Below are positions 32,818 through 43,499 of a stretch of 64,000 nt of DNA, piece after piece. The position numbers were made by a program, and so were the translations under genes. Within the stretch, counting starts at the first letter, position 1, and each line of letters begins with the position of its first letter. The notes beneath the pieces were generated by a model. That model did not search any database. It was not told the origin of the DNA and was given only the letters and a program-made list of their open reading frames with translations. Origin of the DNA: Variibacter sp. (GTDB lineage Bacteria > Pseudomonadota > Alphaproteobacteria > Rhizobiales > Xanthobacteraceae); NCBI GenBank assembly GCA_019689555.1, contig JADGHE010000001.1:99157-163156 (forward strand), read 5' to 3'.

Positions 32818-35415
32818 TCAGAAATCCTTGAGCAACCGCTCGATGTATTCGAGCTCGATCTGCGGCCGCTGCGGGTCGGAGAGGCGGCGCCGCAGCTCCT
32901 CGAGAATCCGGCGCGCCCGCTGCACGTCGATCTCGCCCGGCACCTTCACGGTGACGTCGTCGCCGTAGTCGCGCCCGCGCAGCGGCCGTCCGAGCGGATC
33001 GGTTTCCTGCTGCGCGCGCTGGGGGCCGACGCGCCCCGGCTGGCCATTGGGGCCGGGACCGTTCGGCCCCGGCTGCATCTGCTGGGCGAGGCCCTGGGCG
33101 CCCCGCCGCAACGATTCGATCGCGCGCCCCTGCGCATCGACGGCGCCGTCGGCGTCGCCCTCGCCGAGGTGGCCCTCGGCCTCGCGCATCGCCTGCTCGG
33201 CGTCCCCCAGCGCGCCGCTGCCGTCCTGGCCCTGCTCGCCCGGCTCAAGGCCCTGGCCGCCGTTCCTCAGCCCCTCGAGAAGTCGCCCGAGCTGTTCGCG
33301 CAGCGCGCGCTGGCGGTCGCGCAGATCGCCGAACTCGTCGCCCTGCTGACCCTGCCGGCCCTGCTGACCCTGCCGGCCCTGTTCTCCCTGCTGGCCGCGC
33401 TGGGCCCGCTGGCGATCACGCCGCCGCTCCTGCCCTTGGCGGAAGGTGCGGTCGCGCAATTGCTGCTCGCGGCGGATCATGTCGCCGAGCTCGTCGAGCG
33501 CCGACATCATGTCGTCTTCGCCGCCCATCTGGCCGGGACGCGCCATCTGCAGGTTGTCGAGCATCGACTGGAGCTGTTCGAGCAGGCGGCGCGCCGCGTC
33601 CTTGTTGCCCGAGCGCGCGAGGTTTTCGAGCCTGTCGAGCAGGTTGCGCAGGTCCTGCGGTCTCAGCTCCCGGGCGTTGGGATCGAGCGGCCGGGCGAGC
33701 TGCTGCGGGTTCCTCCGCAGCTCCTCGGTGAGCGCTTGCATGAACTGGTCCAGCGCAGCGCGCAGCTCGTCCGTCAGACGCTTGATCTCTTCGTCGCTCG
33801 CCCCGTGTTCCAGCGCCTGCCGCAAGGCGTCCTGCGCGGCGCGCAGCGCTTGCTCGGCGTCGGCGACGTTGCCGTCCTCGATCGTCACCGCCATGGCCCA
33901 CAGGCGGTCCACGACCTCGCGCAAATCGTCGTCGCCGCGTGCGTTGGCGAGCCGCCAATAGATCGCGCGCAGGCCGAGATAGATGCCGGCATCGGGGGTG
34001 AAGCGCTCGGGCGCCATGGTGAGCGCGTCGACGGCCCGGAGGACGCGCCCGCGCGCCTCCGCGTCGAGCGCCAGAATCCGCCGCTGCTCGACCAGCGCGC
34101 GCGCGAGCGGCTTGTAGAACGGCCGCTGCGGCAGCCGGAACTCGTAAGGTTCGCTGCGGCCTTCGTTTCCGGCCTCGTCGCGGGCGACGAGGGTCAGGAC
34201 CACGGTGGCGCCGGCCCATGGATGCTCGGTCAGGTCCTTCGTCGTCTGCCCGACTCCGTTGCGGGTGCGGGCCTGTGGGAGAATCAGAGGGAAGTTCGGC
34301 GCGTCGTAGAGCGGGCGGGCGGGCTTTTCGGGCGGCTGCGCGGGGGGCTTCAGCGCCAGGCGCGCCTCGGCATGCGTGACGCCGTAATCGTCCTCCAGCC
34401 GGTATGAGAGCTGCAACGTTCCCCGGAGCTGCGGCTCCGGCTCCTTGGTGAGCGCGACGGTCGGGGGCCGGTCGGGAATGGCCGTGAAGCGCCAGGTCAC
34501 GTCGCGCCCGCCGACGCCGCGCAGCGTCACGCTGCCCGAGCCGCCGATCGTGAAGCGCCGCTCGTCGACGCCCGCGGGGACGCCCACGGGCGCGCGGCCG
34601 TCGCCGGCCCCGCCCTCGGCGAGCCCCTGGGCGACCACCTGGAGCGGCGTTCCGGTCGCCCGGATGACGAGGACGCTGCCCGCCGGCACCTCCAAGGCCC
34701 GCGTCTCGCGGAGCGGTTCTCCCGCTCGGATGCCGGGCAGCAGGAGCGGCGGCTTGCCGGTGTAGGTCGGCGGCGTCACCCATGCATCGATGCGGAAATT
34801 GGCGCTCGCCACGACGCCGTGCCAGTCGAACGCCGCCGCGAGCCGCCGCAGGCGCTCGCCGCCCGCGCCCACGAAGGTCGCCACCACGAGCAGGAGGATG
34901 AGCGCGCGGAGCGCGTAAGGATCGCGCGCCGCGAGCCGCGGCCGCGGCCGGCCCGCCCGGAGCTGGCGCGTCGCGGCACTGGCCCGCGCGAGATGCGCTT
35001 CCCACAAGGCGAGCGCCGCCTTGTCGTCGCGCCCGACCGCGATGGTGTCGTAGATCGTCGTCGCGGGTCTATGGGCGAGGCCCGACTCGCGATCGAGCCG
35101 GCGAAGCGCTTCGAGGCGGGTGGGAAAGTCAAGGCGCAGGAGCGGCACGGCGCTCGCGAGCAGGAGAATGGCGAAGAGCGCGATCGCGATCGCTCGCCCG
35201 AGCGGCGGCAGGACGAACCACAGGCCGGCCCAGGAGAGCGAAAGGAAAAGGCCGATCACGCCCGCCAGGAGGGCGAGGCGGGGCCATAGCCGCTCCCAGG
35301 ACACGACCCACCAGGCGCGCCCGAGCGCCCGCGTCAGCCGCTCCCGGACGCCTTCAGCGTCGCCGAGCCTCTCGCGACCCATTCCCGAAGGCCGGTCCGT
35401 CACGGGCCACTCCAT
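32818..35415 (-). CDS. TIGR02302/DUF4175-type large membrane protein
   Basis: About 865 residues. Two membrane segments lie near residues 40-85 and a third near 180 (LRALILLLVVATFVGAGG), followed by a long presumed periplasmic region with beta-sandwich-like parts, coiled-coil stretches (for example LTEELRRNPQQLARPLDPN) and a Gln/Gly/Arg-rich low-complexity zone (repeats of QGRQGQQG) around residues 660-770. This layout fits the TIGR02302 family, found next to lysA in Hyphomicrobiales, of unknown function. Start: an ATG at 35415 is preferred; a GTG at 35451 is possible. It is convergent with the receiver gene. Confidence 0.78.
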   Translation of the reverse strand: MEWPVTDRPSGMGRERLGDAEGVRERLTRALGRAWWVVSWERLWPRLALLAGVIGLFLSLSWAGLWFVLPPLGRAIAIALFAILLLASAVPLLRLDFPTRLEALRRLDRESGLAHRPATTIYDTIAVGRDDKAALALWEAHLARASAATRQLRAGRPRPRLAARDPYALRALILLLVVATFVGAGGERLRRLAAAFDWHGVVASANFRIDAWVTPPTYTGKPPLLLPGIRAGEPLRETRALEVPAGSVLVIRATGTPLQVVAQGLAEGGAGDGRAPVGVPAGVDERRFTIGGSGSVTLRGVGGRDVTWRFTAIPDRPPTVALTKEPEPQLRGTLQLSYRLEDDYGVTHAEARLALKPPAQPPEKPARPLYDAPNFPLILPQARTRNGVGQTTKDLTEHPWAGATVVLTLVARDEAGNEGRSEPYEFRLPQRPFYKPLARALVEQRRILALDAEARGRVLRAVDALTMAPERFTPDAGIYLGLRAIYWRLANARGDDDLREVVDRLWAMAVTIEDGNVADAEQALRAAQDALRQALEHGASDEEIKRLTDELRAALDQFMQALTEELRRNPQQLARPLDPNARELRPQDLRNLLDRLENLARSGNKDAARRLLEQLQSMLDNLQMARPGQMGGEDDMMSALDELGDMIRREQQLRDRTFRQGQERRRDRQRAQRGQQGEQGRQGQQGRQGQQGDEFGDLRDRQRALREQLGRLLEGLRNGGQGLEPGEQGQDGSGALGDAEQAMREAEGHLGEGDADGAVDAQGRAIESLRRGAQGLAQQMQPGPNGPGPNGQPGRVGPQRAQQETDPLGRPLRGRDYGDDVTVKVPGEIDVQRARRILEELRRRLSDPQRPQIELEYIERLLKDF

Positions 35416-35494
35416 TTGGTAAACACTATACCACCGGCCACCCGCGTGCACACCGACAACGCGCCGGGCCGGCCGGCGGTTCGCGGGGCGCGGC

Positions 35495-36763
<1,269 letters not shown>

Positions 36764-36773
36764 CGCTTTCGGG

Positions 36774-37058
36774 TCAATCGATGAGCCAGTCGAGCGGGCT
36801 CGACCGCTCCGCCGCCGGCGCGTTCACGACCGATTCCGATGTGGTTCCGCGCGCGACCGCCCCGACGCTCGGCGAGTAGGTCGGCGCGTCCGGCCCCGCA
36901 AGCGTGCCAGGAATCACGGGGGTCGTGGCCGGCTGCGGCGCGGTCGCATTGGGCTTGACGCCCGATTCCGGCGGCGGCTCGAGCGGGCCCTTGACGCCGC
37001 AGCCGGCAAGGCCGAGCGCCAGCGCGAGCGGAACGAAGCGGAAGACAGCGCAATTCAC
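36774..37058 (-). CDS. lptM: LptM-type small lipoprotein
   Basis: A 94-residue protein with an 18-residue signal peptide ending in the lipobox LAGC and the family signature GCGVKGPLEPP after the acylated Cys; the rest is Pro/Ala-rich and probably disordered. LptM (YifL-like) assists assembly of the LptD-LptE complex that inserts lipopolysaccharide. Upstream of lysA and downstream of argH is its usual place; here a metal exporter gene stands between it and argH. Confidence 0.85.
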   Translation of the reverse strand: MNCAVFRFVPLALALGLAGCGVKGPLEPPPESGVKPNATAPQPATTPVIPGTLAGPDAPTYSPSVGAVARGTTSESVVNAPAAERSSPLDWLID

Positions 37059-37158
37059 GAAAAGCTCCTCGTGCCGCGCACCATATCAGATCGGCGGTGA
37101 AACGCGACCCCCCGGCGACACGCGCTGCGCGCGCCTCAAAATAGCGGGAGGCGCCGCC

Positions 37159-38118
37159 TTAAGCCGCCCGTGACGCATCGGGCGTGCACGGCTCGACTTC
37201 GATCGTGACATGACTGAGGCCGCGCACGCCGCGCAAGCGGCGCTTGTACGCCGACGGCGGCTGCGGCCGGTCCGTCACGATCGACAGCACGGCGGCCCGG
37301 TGGCCGGGCCCCACCTGCCAGAGGTGAAAATCGGCCACGCGATCGCCGTCGGTCTCGAGCCGGCGAAGAATGTCCCTCGCGGCCTCCTCGTCGGGGACGA
37401 TGTCGAGCAGCACCGCTCCGGCGCTGCGGATCAGGCCGTAGGACCAGCTGGCGATCACGCACGCGCCCAGAAGGCCGGCCGCAGGGTCGACCCACCGCCA
37501 ACCGAAAGCCCAGCCGAGGGCAAGGCCGGCAATCGCCAGCAGCGAAGTGGCCGCGTCGGCGAGCACGTGCAGATAGGCCGCGCGCAGGTTGTGGTCCGTG
37601 TGGTGGTGGCCATGACGGCCGTGCCCCTGCGCGTCGGCATGGCCATGGTCGTGCTGGTGCTGTTCCCGCAGCAGCCAAGCGCACAGGAGATTGACCGCGA
37701 GCCCGAGGATCGCAATCGCGATGGCTTCTTCGTAGGCGATCGACGCCGGTCTTGCGAGCCGCACGGCGCTCTCGAGGGCGATGAGGACCGCGATCGTCGC
37801 CAGCACGACCGCGCTCGCGAACCCGGCGAGCTCGCCGAGCTTGCCCGTGCCGAAGGTGAACCGCCGGTCATGCGCGTGTTTGCGGGCGTAGCGGTAGGCC
37901 AGCGCGGCAATAGCGAGCGCGGATGCGTGGGTGGACATGTGCCACCCATCGGCGAGCAGCGCCATCGAGCCGAAGATCGTGCCCCCCACGATCTCGGCCA
38001 CCATCATGGCGGCGGTCACGCCGACGACGAGCCAGGTCCGACGCTCGTTGCGGGCGTGGTGGCGGCCCAGAAAGACGTGGTCATGCTGCCATCGGTCGAG
38101 AGACTGGGTGTTGTGCAC
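37159..38118 (-). CDS. dmeF: Cation diffusion facilitator, DmeF-type Co/Ni exporter
   Basis: A 319-residue CDF transporter with six membrane segments, the metal-site motif LLADGWHMSTHA (Asp and His) and a His-rich cytosolic loop between segments IV and V (HQHDHGHAD... HGHHHTDH). The N-terminus HDHVFLGRHHARNERRTW is the DmeF signature. The family exports cobalt and nickel. It lies 16 bp after argH and before lptM, interrupting the usual argH-lptM-lysA order; no DmeR repressor gene is adjacent. Confidence 0.85.
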   Translation of the reverse strand: MHNTQSLDRWQHDHVFLGRHHARNERRTWLVVGVTAAMMVAEIVGGTIFGSMALLADGWHMSTHASALAIAALAYRYARKHAHDRRFTFGTGKLGELAGFASAVVLATIAVLIALESAVRLARPASIAYEEAIAIAILGLAVNLLCAWLLREQHQHDHGHADAQGHGRHGHHHTDHNLRAAYLHVLADAATSLLAIAGLALGWAFGWRWVDPAAGLLGACVIASWSYGLIRSAGAVLLDIVPDEEAARDILRRLETDGDRVADFHLWQVGPGHRAAVLSIVTDRPQPPSAYKRRLRGVRGLSHVTIEVEPCTPDASRAA

Positions 38119-38134
38119 AGCGCGCCTCCGCGGT

Positions 38135-39550
38135 CTATCGGGTCGGGTCTTCCTTCCGAGCCGGGTTTTCCTTGTCGAGCCGCTTCAGCCATTTGCGCGC
38201 CTCGCGCCGCACATTGGCGGGCGCCGTGCCGCCGTAGCTCGTGCGGCTCTTCACCGAGCGGTCGACCGAGAGGACGGAATAGACGTCCTCGGTGATGCGC
38301 GGCTCGACGGCCTGCATCGCGGCGAGCGGCAGCCGGTGCAGCGCGACGCCGGCCTCCGCCGCCGCGGCGACGATGCGGCCGGTGATGTGATGGGCCTGGC
38401 GGAACGGAATGCCGAGCTTGCGCACCAGCCAGTCCGCAAGGTCGGTCGCCGTGGCATAGCCGGCGCCCGCCGCCTGGCGCATGCGGGCCGTATCGGGCTC
38501 CATGTCGCGCACCATCCCGGTCATGGCGGCGATGCACAGCGAGAGGGCGGAGAGCGCGTCGATGGCGCCTTCCTTGTCCTCCTGCATGTCCTTCTGGTAG
38601 GCGAGCGGCAGCCCCTTCATGACCACGAGCAGCGCGTTGAGCGCGCCGATGATGCGTCCGGCCTTCGCGCGCACCAGTTCGGCGGCGTCGGGATTGCGCT
38701 TCTGCGGCATGATCGAGGAGCCGGTCGTGAATCGATCGGACAGCGTGATCAGGCCGACGAGCGGGGAGGTCCAGATCACGATCTCCTCGGCGAAGCGCGA
38801 CAGATGCACGGCCGTGATGGCGGCCGCCGCGAGCGCCTCGAGCACGAAATCGCGGTCGGAGACGGCGTCGAGCGAATTCGCCATCGGCCGCGCGAAGCCG
38901 AGCGCGCGCGCCGTCATGTCGCGGTCGAGCGGGAACGACGTCCCGGCGAGCGCCGCGGCGCCCAGCGGGCACTCCTCCGCGCGCCGGCGCGCATCGGCGA
39001 AGCGGCCGCGGTCGCGCGCCGCCATCTCCACATAGGCCAGCAGGTGATGGCCGAAGGTCACCGGCTGCGCCGTCTGCAGATGCGTGAAGCCCGGCATCAC
39101 CGTCGCGGCATGGGTGAGCGCCTTCTCGGCCAGCGCGCGCTGGTAGTCCGCGAGCTGCGCGTCGATGGCGGCGGCCGCCTCGCGCACATACATCTTGAAA
39201 TCGGTCGCCACCTGGTCGTTGCGCGAGCGCGCGGTATGCAGCCGGCCGGCCGCAGGCCCGATCAGCTCGGCGAGCCGCGACTCCACGTTCATGTGGATGT
39301 CTTCGAGCGAGCGCTGGAATTGGAACCGCCCGCTCTCGATCTCGCCGAGAATCGCGTCGAGCCCGCGGGCGATCGCCTCCGCGTCCTCGGCCGTAATGAT
39401 GCCTTGCTTGGCGAGCATGGCGGCATGGGCCTTGGAGCCCGCGATGTCCTGGCGGTAGAGGTTGCGGTCGACGTCGATCGACGCATTGATCTCCGCCATG
39501 ATGGCGTCGGGCGCCTGCGCGAAGCGTCCGCCCCACATTTTGTTGCTCAT
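38135..39550 (-). CDS. argH: Argininosuccinate lyase
   Basis: A 471-residue fumarase-superfamily enzyme for the last step of arginine synthesis. It begins [10 protein letters not shown], carries [24 protein letters not shown] and the superfamily loop [12 protein letters not shown]. It is divergent from tlpA with only 28 bp between start codons. Confidence 0.96.
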   Translation of the reverse strand: MSNKMWGGRFAQAPDAIMAEINASIDVDRNLYRQDIAGSKAHAAMLAKQGIITAEDAEAIARGLDAILGEIESGRFQFQRSLEDIHMNVESRLAELIGPAAGRLHTARSRNDQVATDFKMYVREAAAAIDAQLADYQRALAEKALTHAATVMPGFTHLQTAQPVTFGHHLLAYVEMAARDRGRFADARRRAEECPLGAAALAGTSFPLDRDMTARALGFARPMANSLDAVSDRDFVLEALAAAAITAVHLSRFAEEIVIWTSPLVGLITLSDRFTTGSSIMPQKRNPDAAELVRAKAGRIIGALNALLVVMKGLPLAYQKDMQEDKEGAIDALSALSLCIAAMTGMVRDMEPDTARMRQAAGAGYATATDLADWLVRKLGIPFRQAHHITGRIVAAAAEAGVALHRLPLAAMQAVEPRITEDVYSVLSVDRSVKSRTSYGGTAPANVRREARKWLKRLDKENPARKEDPTR

Positions 39551-39578
39551 GGCGTCACACCCGAGGTTCTCGCCGCCC

Positions 39579-40241
39579 ATGACCAGTTCACGCGACAAAG
39601 TTCCGCCTCGCGCGCCGCGCGTGCGCGCGCCGCTTTTGCTGACCGCGGCTTTCGTGACGGCGGCGGGGCTCGCCGCGGTATACGGGATTGCGGGCTTCGG
39701 GGGCAAATCGGGCGCGGCCGAATGCACCGTCACACGCGCCCTCGCCCAGCGGCTCGCGCCGCTCGCCCGCGGCGAGGTCGCGGCCGTCACCCTCGCCGGG
39801 GACCCGCGGCCGCTGCCGGAACTGGCCTTCGGCGACGCGGAGGGCGCGCGGCGCAGCCTCGCGGAGTGGCGCGGGCGCGTCGTGCTGCTCAATCTGTGGG
39901 CCACGTGGTGCGTGCCCTGCCGCAAGGAGATGCCGGCCCTCGACGCGCTCGAGGCGAAGCTCGGCGGGCCGGATTTCCAGGTCGTGGCGGTCAATATCGA
40001 CACGCGCGACGCCGACAAGCCGAAGGCGTGGCTCGAGGCCGCCGGCATTCGGCGCCTCGCCTATTTCGCCGATCCGAGTGCCAAAATCTTTCAGGACCTC
40101 AAGGCCGCCGGAAAGGCCTTCGGCATGCCGACCACGGTGCTCGTCGACCGCAACGGCTGCGAGATCGGTTCGCTCGCGGGCCCCGCCGAATGGGCGAGCG
40201 AGGACGCGATCAGGCTCGTTTCGGCGGCGCTGCAGCGGTGA
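39579..40241 (+). CDS. tlpA: TlpA family thiol:disulfide oxidoreductase
   Basis: A 220-residue thioredoxin-fold protein anchored by one N-terminal membrane segment (about residues 16-36). The active site is [11 protein letters not shown], and [17 protein letters not shown] carries the cis-Pro. TlpA reduces apo-Sco1 and CoxB during cytochrome oxidase assembly. Start chosen at the ATG 39579; a further in-frame ATG at 39549 would overlap argH. Confidence 0.9.
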   Translation: MTSSRDKVPPRAPRVRAPLLLTAAFVTAAGLAAVYGIAGFGGKSGAAECTVTRALAQRLAPLARGEVAAVTLAGDPRPLPELAFGDAEGARRSLAEWRGRVVLLNLWATWCVPCRKEMPALDALEAKLGGPDFQVVAVNIDTRDADKPKAWLEAAGIRRLAYFADPSAKIFQDLKAAGKAFGMPTTVLVDRNGCEIGSLAGPAEWASEDAIRLVSAALQR

Positions 40242-40289
40242 GGTTGCACGGACCGGCAGTCCGCCCCCTCGAGGCGGCGCCGGCTCCTC

Positions 40290-40532
40290 TCAGACGCTCT
40301 TGTCGATCTTCGTCCGGACGGCGGCGGAAATGCGGGCGCGCGCCGCCTGCGCCGCGAGATCGGCCAATCCGCTGATCTGGTTGGACCAGGCCGTCGCGAA
40401 GCCCGAGCGGGCGAGGTCGTTGGCGGCCTCGAAGTCTTCCCGCATCGCCCTGCGCCGCGCCTGCCATGCCTGCATCCGCTCCCAGCCCGTAGGGGAACGC
40501 AGCCAGTTGAAGCGCTTGATCTGCATGGCCAT
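40290..40532 (-). CDS. Small conserved-looking hypothetical protein
   Basis: An 80-residue basic protein (MAMQIKRFNWLRSPTGWERM start) with a predicted long helix and an Ala-rich C-terminal half. No known domain was recognised. Small Trp-containing proteins of this kind occur in Hyphomicrobiales. It stands alone between convergent tlpA and divergent EamA genes; the 139 bp upstream show only a TTATCGGC direct duplication. Confidence 0.55.
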   Translation of the reverse strand: MAMQIKRFNWLRSPTGWERMQAWQARRRAMREDFEAANDLARSGFATAWSNQISGLADLAAQAARARISAAVRTKIDKSV

Positions 40533-40671
40533 CGGTTCCGACCCCCGGGCTGATTATCGGCTTATCGGCGCACGGCTAACGAGCGGTTTACGTCGGCGTG
40601 GCGTCCAGGCAACGGCTGGCGCCCGGGCGAACTTCCGGTTTCAATGCGCGCTTTGCCGAGGGGAGAGGCGG

Positions 40672-41601
40672 ATGCCGGCGGGCCGATCCATGTCCCCGTC
40701 CGACTGGGGGCTGCTCTGCATCCTGTCGGCGCTCTGGGGCGGGTCGTTCTTCTTCAACAAGATCGCCGTCGGGGAGGTGCCGCCCGTCACGGTCGCCTGC
40801 GCCCGTGTCGGCTTCGGCGCCGTGCTGCTCGTCCTTATCGCGCGGGCCACGGGCGCGCAGGCGCCGTTCCGCAAGCTCTGGCGGCCGCTGGCGGCCATGG
40901 GTCTCCTCAACAACGTGCTGCCGTTCAGCCTCATTCTCTGGAGCCAGACCCACGTGGCGAGCGGCCTCGCCTCGATCCTGATCGCGACGACGCCGCTGTT
41001 CAGCGTGCTCATCGCCCACCTCGTCACCGATGACGACAAGCTCACGGCGGCGCGCGCCTTCGGCCTCGCGGCCGGCCTCGCCGGCGTCGTCGTCATGCTC
41101 GGGCCCGATTTGCTGCACGAGCTCGGCGCCGACGTGCTGGCGCAACTCGCGCTGCTTCTCGCGGCGTTCTTCTTCGCGGTCTCGGGGGTCTACGGCCGGC
41201 GCTTCAGCGCCTATCCGCCGGCGGCTATCGCGGCCGGACAGATGATCGCCGCGACGGCGATGCTGCTGCCCACCGCGCTGTTCATCGACCAGGTTTGGAC
41301 GCTGCCGGCGCCATCGCCCGCGGCTGTCGGCGCCATCGCCGGCCTTGCCGTCCTCTCCACGGCGCTCGCCTATCTCATCTATTTCCGCATCCTGGCGTGC
41401 GCCGGCGCGACCAACCTGATGCTCGTCAACTTTCTCGTGCCGGTGAGCGCGATTTTGCTCGGCGTCGGCCTTCTGGGCGAGCGCCTCGCGCCGCGGCAGA
41501 TCGCCGGCATGGCGATCATCGCGCTCGGGCTCGCGGCGATCGACGGGCGACTCGCGCGCCGGCTCGGAAAGGGGCGCTCCTCAACGCGCGGGCGCGCCTG
41601 A
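40672..41601 (+). CDS. EamA/DMT-family exporter
   Basis: A 309-residue drug/metabolite transporter with ten hydrophobic segments in two EamA repeats (ALWGGSFFFNKIAVGEVPP at the first, AIAGLAVLSTALAYLIYF in the second). Purines GGGGAGAGGCGG precede the ATG at 40672. Family members export amino acids, nucleotides or other metabolites; the substrate is unknown. The stop codon lies 2 bp before the broken SRPBCC reading frame. Confidence 0.88.
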   Translation: MPAGRSMSPSDWGLLCILSALWGGSFFFNKIAVGEVPPVTVACARVGFGAVLLVLIARATGAQAPFRKLWRPLAAMGLLNNVLPFSLILWSQTHVASGLASILIATTPLFSVLIAHLVTDDDKLTAARAFGLAAGLAGVVVMLGPDLLHELGADVLAQLALLLAAFFFAVSGVYGRRFSAYPPAAIAAGQMIAATAMLLPTALFIDQVWTLPAPSPAAVGAIAGLAVLSTALAYLIYFRILACAGATNLMLVNFLVPVSAILLGVGLLGERLAPRQIAGMAIIALGLAAIDGRLARRLGKGRSSTRGRA

Positions 41602-41603
41602 GC

Positions 41604-42015
41604 GTCTGCCCGATCCCGTCCGCCCGCGGGGCGCGGCCCGCCGCGGTCTTCAGCGCCTGGACGGATCCGCAAAAGATAATGCGCTGGATGGACCCCGAAA
41701 GGGTTGCTATGCTCAGCGCCGAGATCGACGCGAGAGAGGGCGGCCGCTTCCGGTTCCTTATGCGCTCGCCAGACGGCGAGGAGCACCAAGTCAGCGGCGT
41801 CTATCGCGAGGTGAAGCCGAACGAGCGGCGCGTCTTCACCTGGGCCTGGCGCAGCGCGCCGGAGCGCGAATCCCGCGTGACCGTGACGCTGAAGGCGGAC
41901 GGCGACGGAACGCTTCTGACGCTGACGCACGAGCAGTTCTTCGACGAACAGGCGCGGCCGGCATGCCCAGGGCTGGAGCGGAGCCCTCGACAAGCTCGAA
42001 CGCCTTTTTGCCTGA
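41604..42015 (+). pseudogene. SRPBCC/AHSA1-domain gene, no start codon and a frameshift
   Basis: The frame beginning at 41604 encodes VFSAWTDPQKIMRWMDPERV, GGRFRFLMRSPDG, NERRVFTWAWRSAPE and LTLTHEQFFDE, a clear Aha1/START-like domain. No ATG, GTG or TTG precedes the domain after the EamA stop. Near 41955-41962 the frame breaks: the expected C-terminus HAQGWSGALDKLERLFA then a TGA at 42013 is found in the next frame. Either the gene is decayed or this G-rich spot carries sequence errors. A VOC gene follows after 90 bp. Confidence 0.65.
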
Positions 42016-42105
42016 CAGCGTCGGTTCGGGTCGGCGCGCTGTCGGGACATCGGGGCCAGGCCGGCTTGCACGCTCCAAAGGAGCAGAAACGTCCGGGAGA
42101 GGACA

Positions 42106-42486
42106 ATGGCGTGGTCGCACGGCAATTTCTGCTGGAACGAGCTGATGACGCGGGACGCGGCCCGCGCCCGCAATTTCTACGCGGACACCATCGGCTGGAC
42201 CTTCGACGCGATGCCGATGGAGGACATGACCTACTGGGTCGCCAAGGCGGCGGACAAGCCGGTCGGCGGCATCTTCGAGATGAAGGGTCCCGACTTCGAA
42301 AGCGTGCCCGAGAACTGGATGTCGTACCTCGCGGTGGACGACGTCGATCGGCGGGTGGACAGGGCCACCGCTGCCGGCGCCTCGCTCATGCGTCCGATCT
42401 TCGAGATTTCCGGCGTCGGCCGCATCGCCATCCTGCGCGAACCTGGCGGGGCCGTCGTCGGCTGGATGACGCCCGCGAGCGCGTAA
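42106..42486 (+). CDS. VOC (glyoxalase/bleomycin-resistance fold) family protein
   Basis: A 126-residue vicinal-oxygen-chelate protein with two beta-alpha-beta-beta-beta units (CWNELMTRDAARARNFYAD; YLAVDDVDRRVDRATAAGA) and the end IAILREPGGAVVGWM. GGGAGAGGACA precedes the ATG. VOC and SRPBCC genes often travel together, which supports a former operon with the pseudogene just upstream. No catalytic activity can be assigned. Confidence 0.88.
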   Translation: MAWSHGNFCWNELMTRDAARARNFYADTIGWTFDAMPMEDMTYWVAKAADKPVGGIFEMKGPDFESVPENWMSYLAVDDVDRRVDRATAAGASLMRPIFEISGVGRIAILREPGGAVVGWMTPASA

Positions 42487-42551
42487 TCGGCCCTCCGCGG
42501 CGCCGCCCCTACACCTTGCGGCTTGCGTGTCACGGCGCCCGCCGCGTGCGG

Positions 42552-43442
42552 TCAGCGCGTCGGCACGGGCTTTTCGCCGCGGTAGTCGTAGAAGCCGCGC
42601 TGCGTCTTGCGGCCGAGCCAGCCGGCTTCGACATATTTCACGAGCAGCGGGCAGGGGCGGTATTTCGAATCCGCAAGCCCCTCGTGGAGCACCTGCATTA
42701 CCGAAAGGCAGGTGTCGAGGCCGATGAAGTCGGCGAGCTCCAGCGGCCCCATCGGATGGTGCGCGCCGAGCCGCATTGCGGTGTCGATCGCCTCCACATT
42801 GCCGACGCCTTCGTACAGCGTGTAGATCGCCTCGTTGATCATCGGCAGCAGGATGCGGTTGACGATGAAGGCGGGGAAATCCTCCGAAACCGCGATCGTC
42901 TTGCCGAGCGTGCCGACGAAGGCCTTGGCGGTCTCGAAGGTGGCGTCCGAGGTCGCGATCCCGCGGATGACCTCGACCAGCTCCATCACCGGCACCGGAT
43001 TCATGAAGTGGATGCCGATGAAGCGCTCCGGCCGGTCGGTCGAGGCGGCGAGCCGGGTAATGGAGATCGACGACGTATTGGTGCCGATGATCGCGTCGGG
43101 CTTTAAGGTCGCGCACAGCTCCGCGAAAATCTTGCGCTTGACCTCCTCCTTCTCCACCGCGGTCTCGATGACGAGGTCGCAGTCGCTCAGCTCCTCCAGC
43201 GTCTCCGCGGGGCGAATGCGCGCGAGCGCGTTCTTGCGGTCCTCCTCGGTGATGACGTTCTTGGCGACCTGCCGCGCCATGTTCCCGTTGATCGTGGCGA
43301 GCCCCGCCTTGATCCGGTCGGGCGTCACGTCGTTGAGGTACACGGTGTATCCGGCAAGCGCGCAGACATGCGCGATGCCGTTGCCCATTTGACCGGCGCC
43401 GATGACGCCGACGCTGCGGATATTGCTCTCGGTCATGTCCAT
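42552..43442 (-). CDS. hbd: 3-hydroxybutyryl-CoA dehydrogenase
   Basis: A 296-residue NAD(P)-dependent 3-hydroxyacyl-CoA dehydrogenase. The nucleotide fold is VGVIGAGQMGNGIAHV, with TNTSSISIT and the catalytic His/Glu region in IHFMNPVPVMELVEV; the C-terminal half has AFIVNRILLPMINEA. It takes part in poly-hydroxybutyrate or fatty-acid/ethylmalonyl-CoA metabolism. It is the last gene of the minus-strand ETF operon, 57 bp after etfA. Confidence 0.93.
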   Translation of the reverse strand: MDMTESNIRSVGVIGAGQMGNGIAHVCALAGYTVYLNDVTPDRIKAGLATINGNMARQVAKNVITEEDRKNALARIRPAETLEELSDCDLVIETAVEKEEVKRKIFAELCATLKPDAIIGTNTSSISITRLAASTDRPERFIGIHFMNPVPVMELVEVIRGIATSDATFETAKAFVGTLGKTIAVSEDFPAFIVNRILLPMINEAIYTLYEGVGNVEAIDTAMRLGAHHPMGPLELADFIGLDTCLSVMQVLHEGLADSKYRPCPLLVKYVEAGWLGRKTQRGFYDYRGEKPVPTR

Positions 43443-43499
43443 GTCCGACGAAGACTTACGGCAATGCTAGCAGCTTTGTCGTCAGGCGTGCAGCGGTCG

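Noticed and set aside
34819..35289. Plus-strand open frames across the TIGR02302 and other minus-strand genes
   Set aside because: They are Arg/Ala/Gly-rich shadows typical of GC-rich DNA, with no domains.
40672..42015. Fusion of the EamA exporter with the SRPBCC domain
   Set aside because: A stop codon at 41599-41601 ends EamA and the SRPBCC frame is different.
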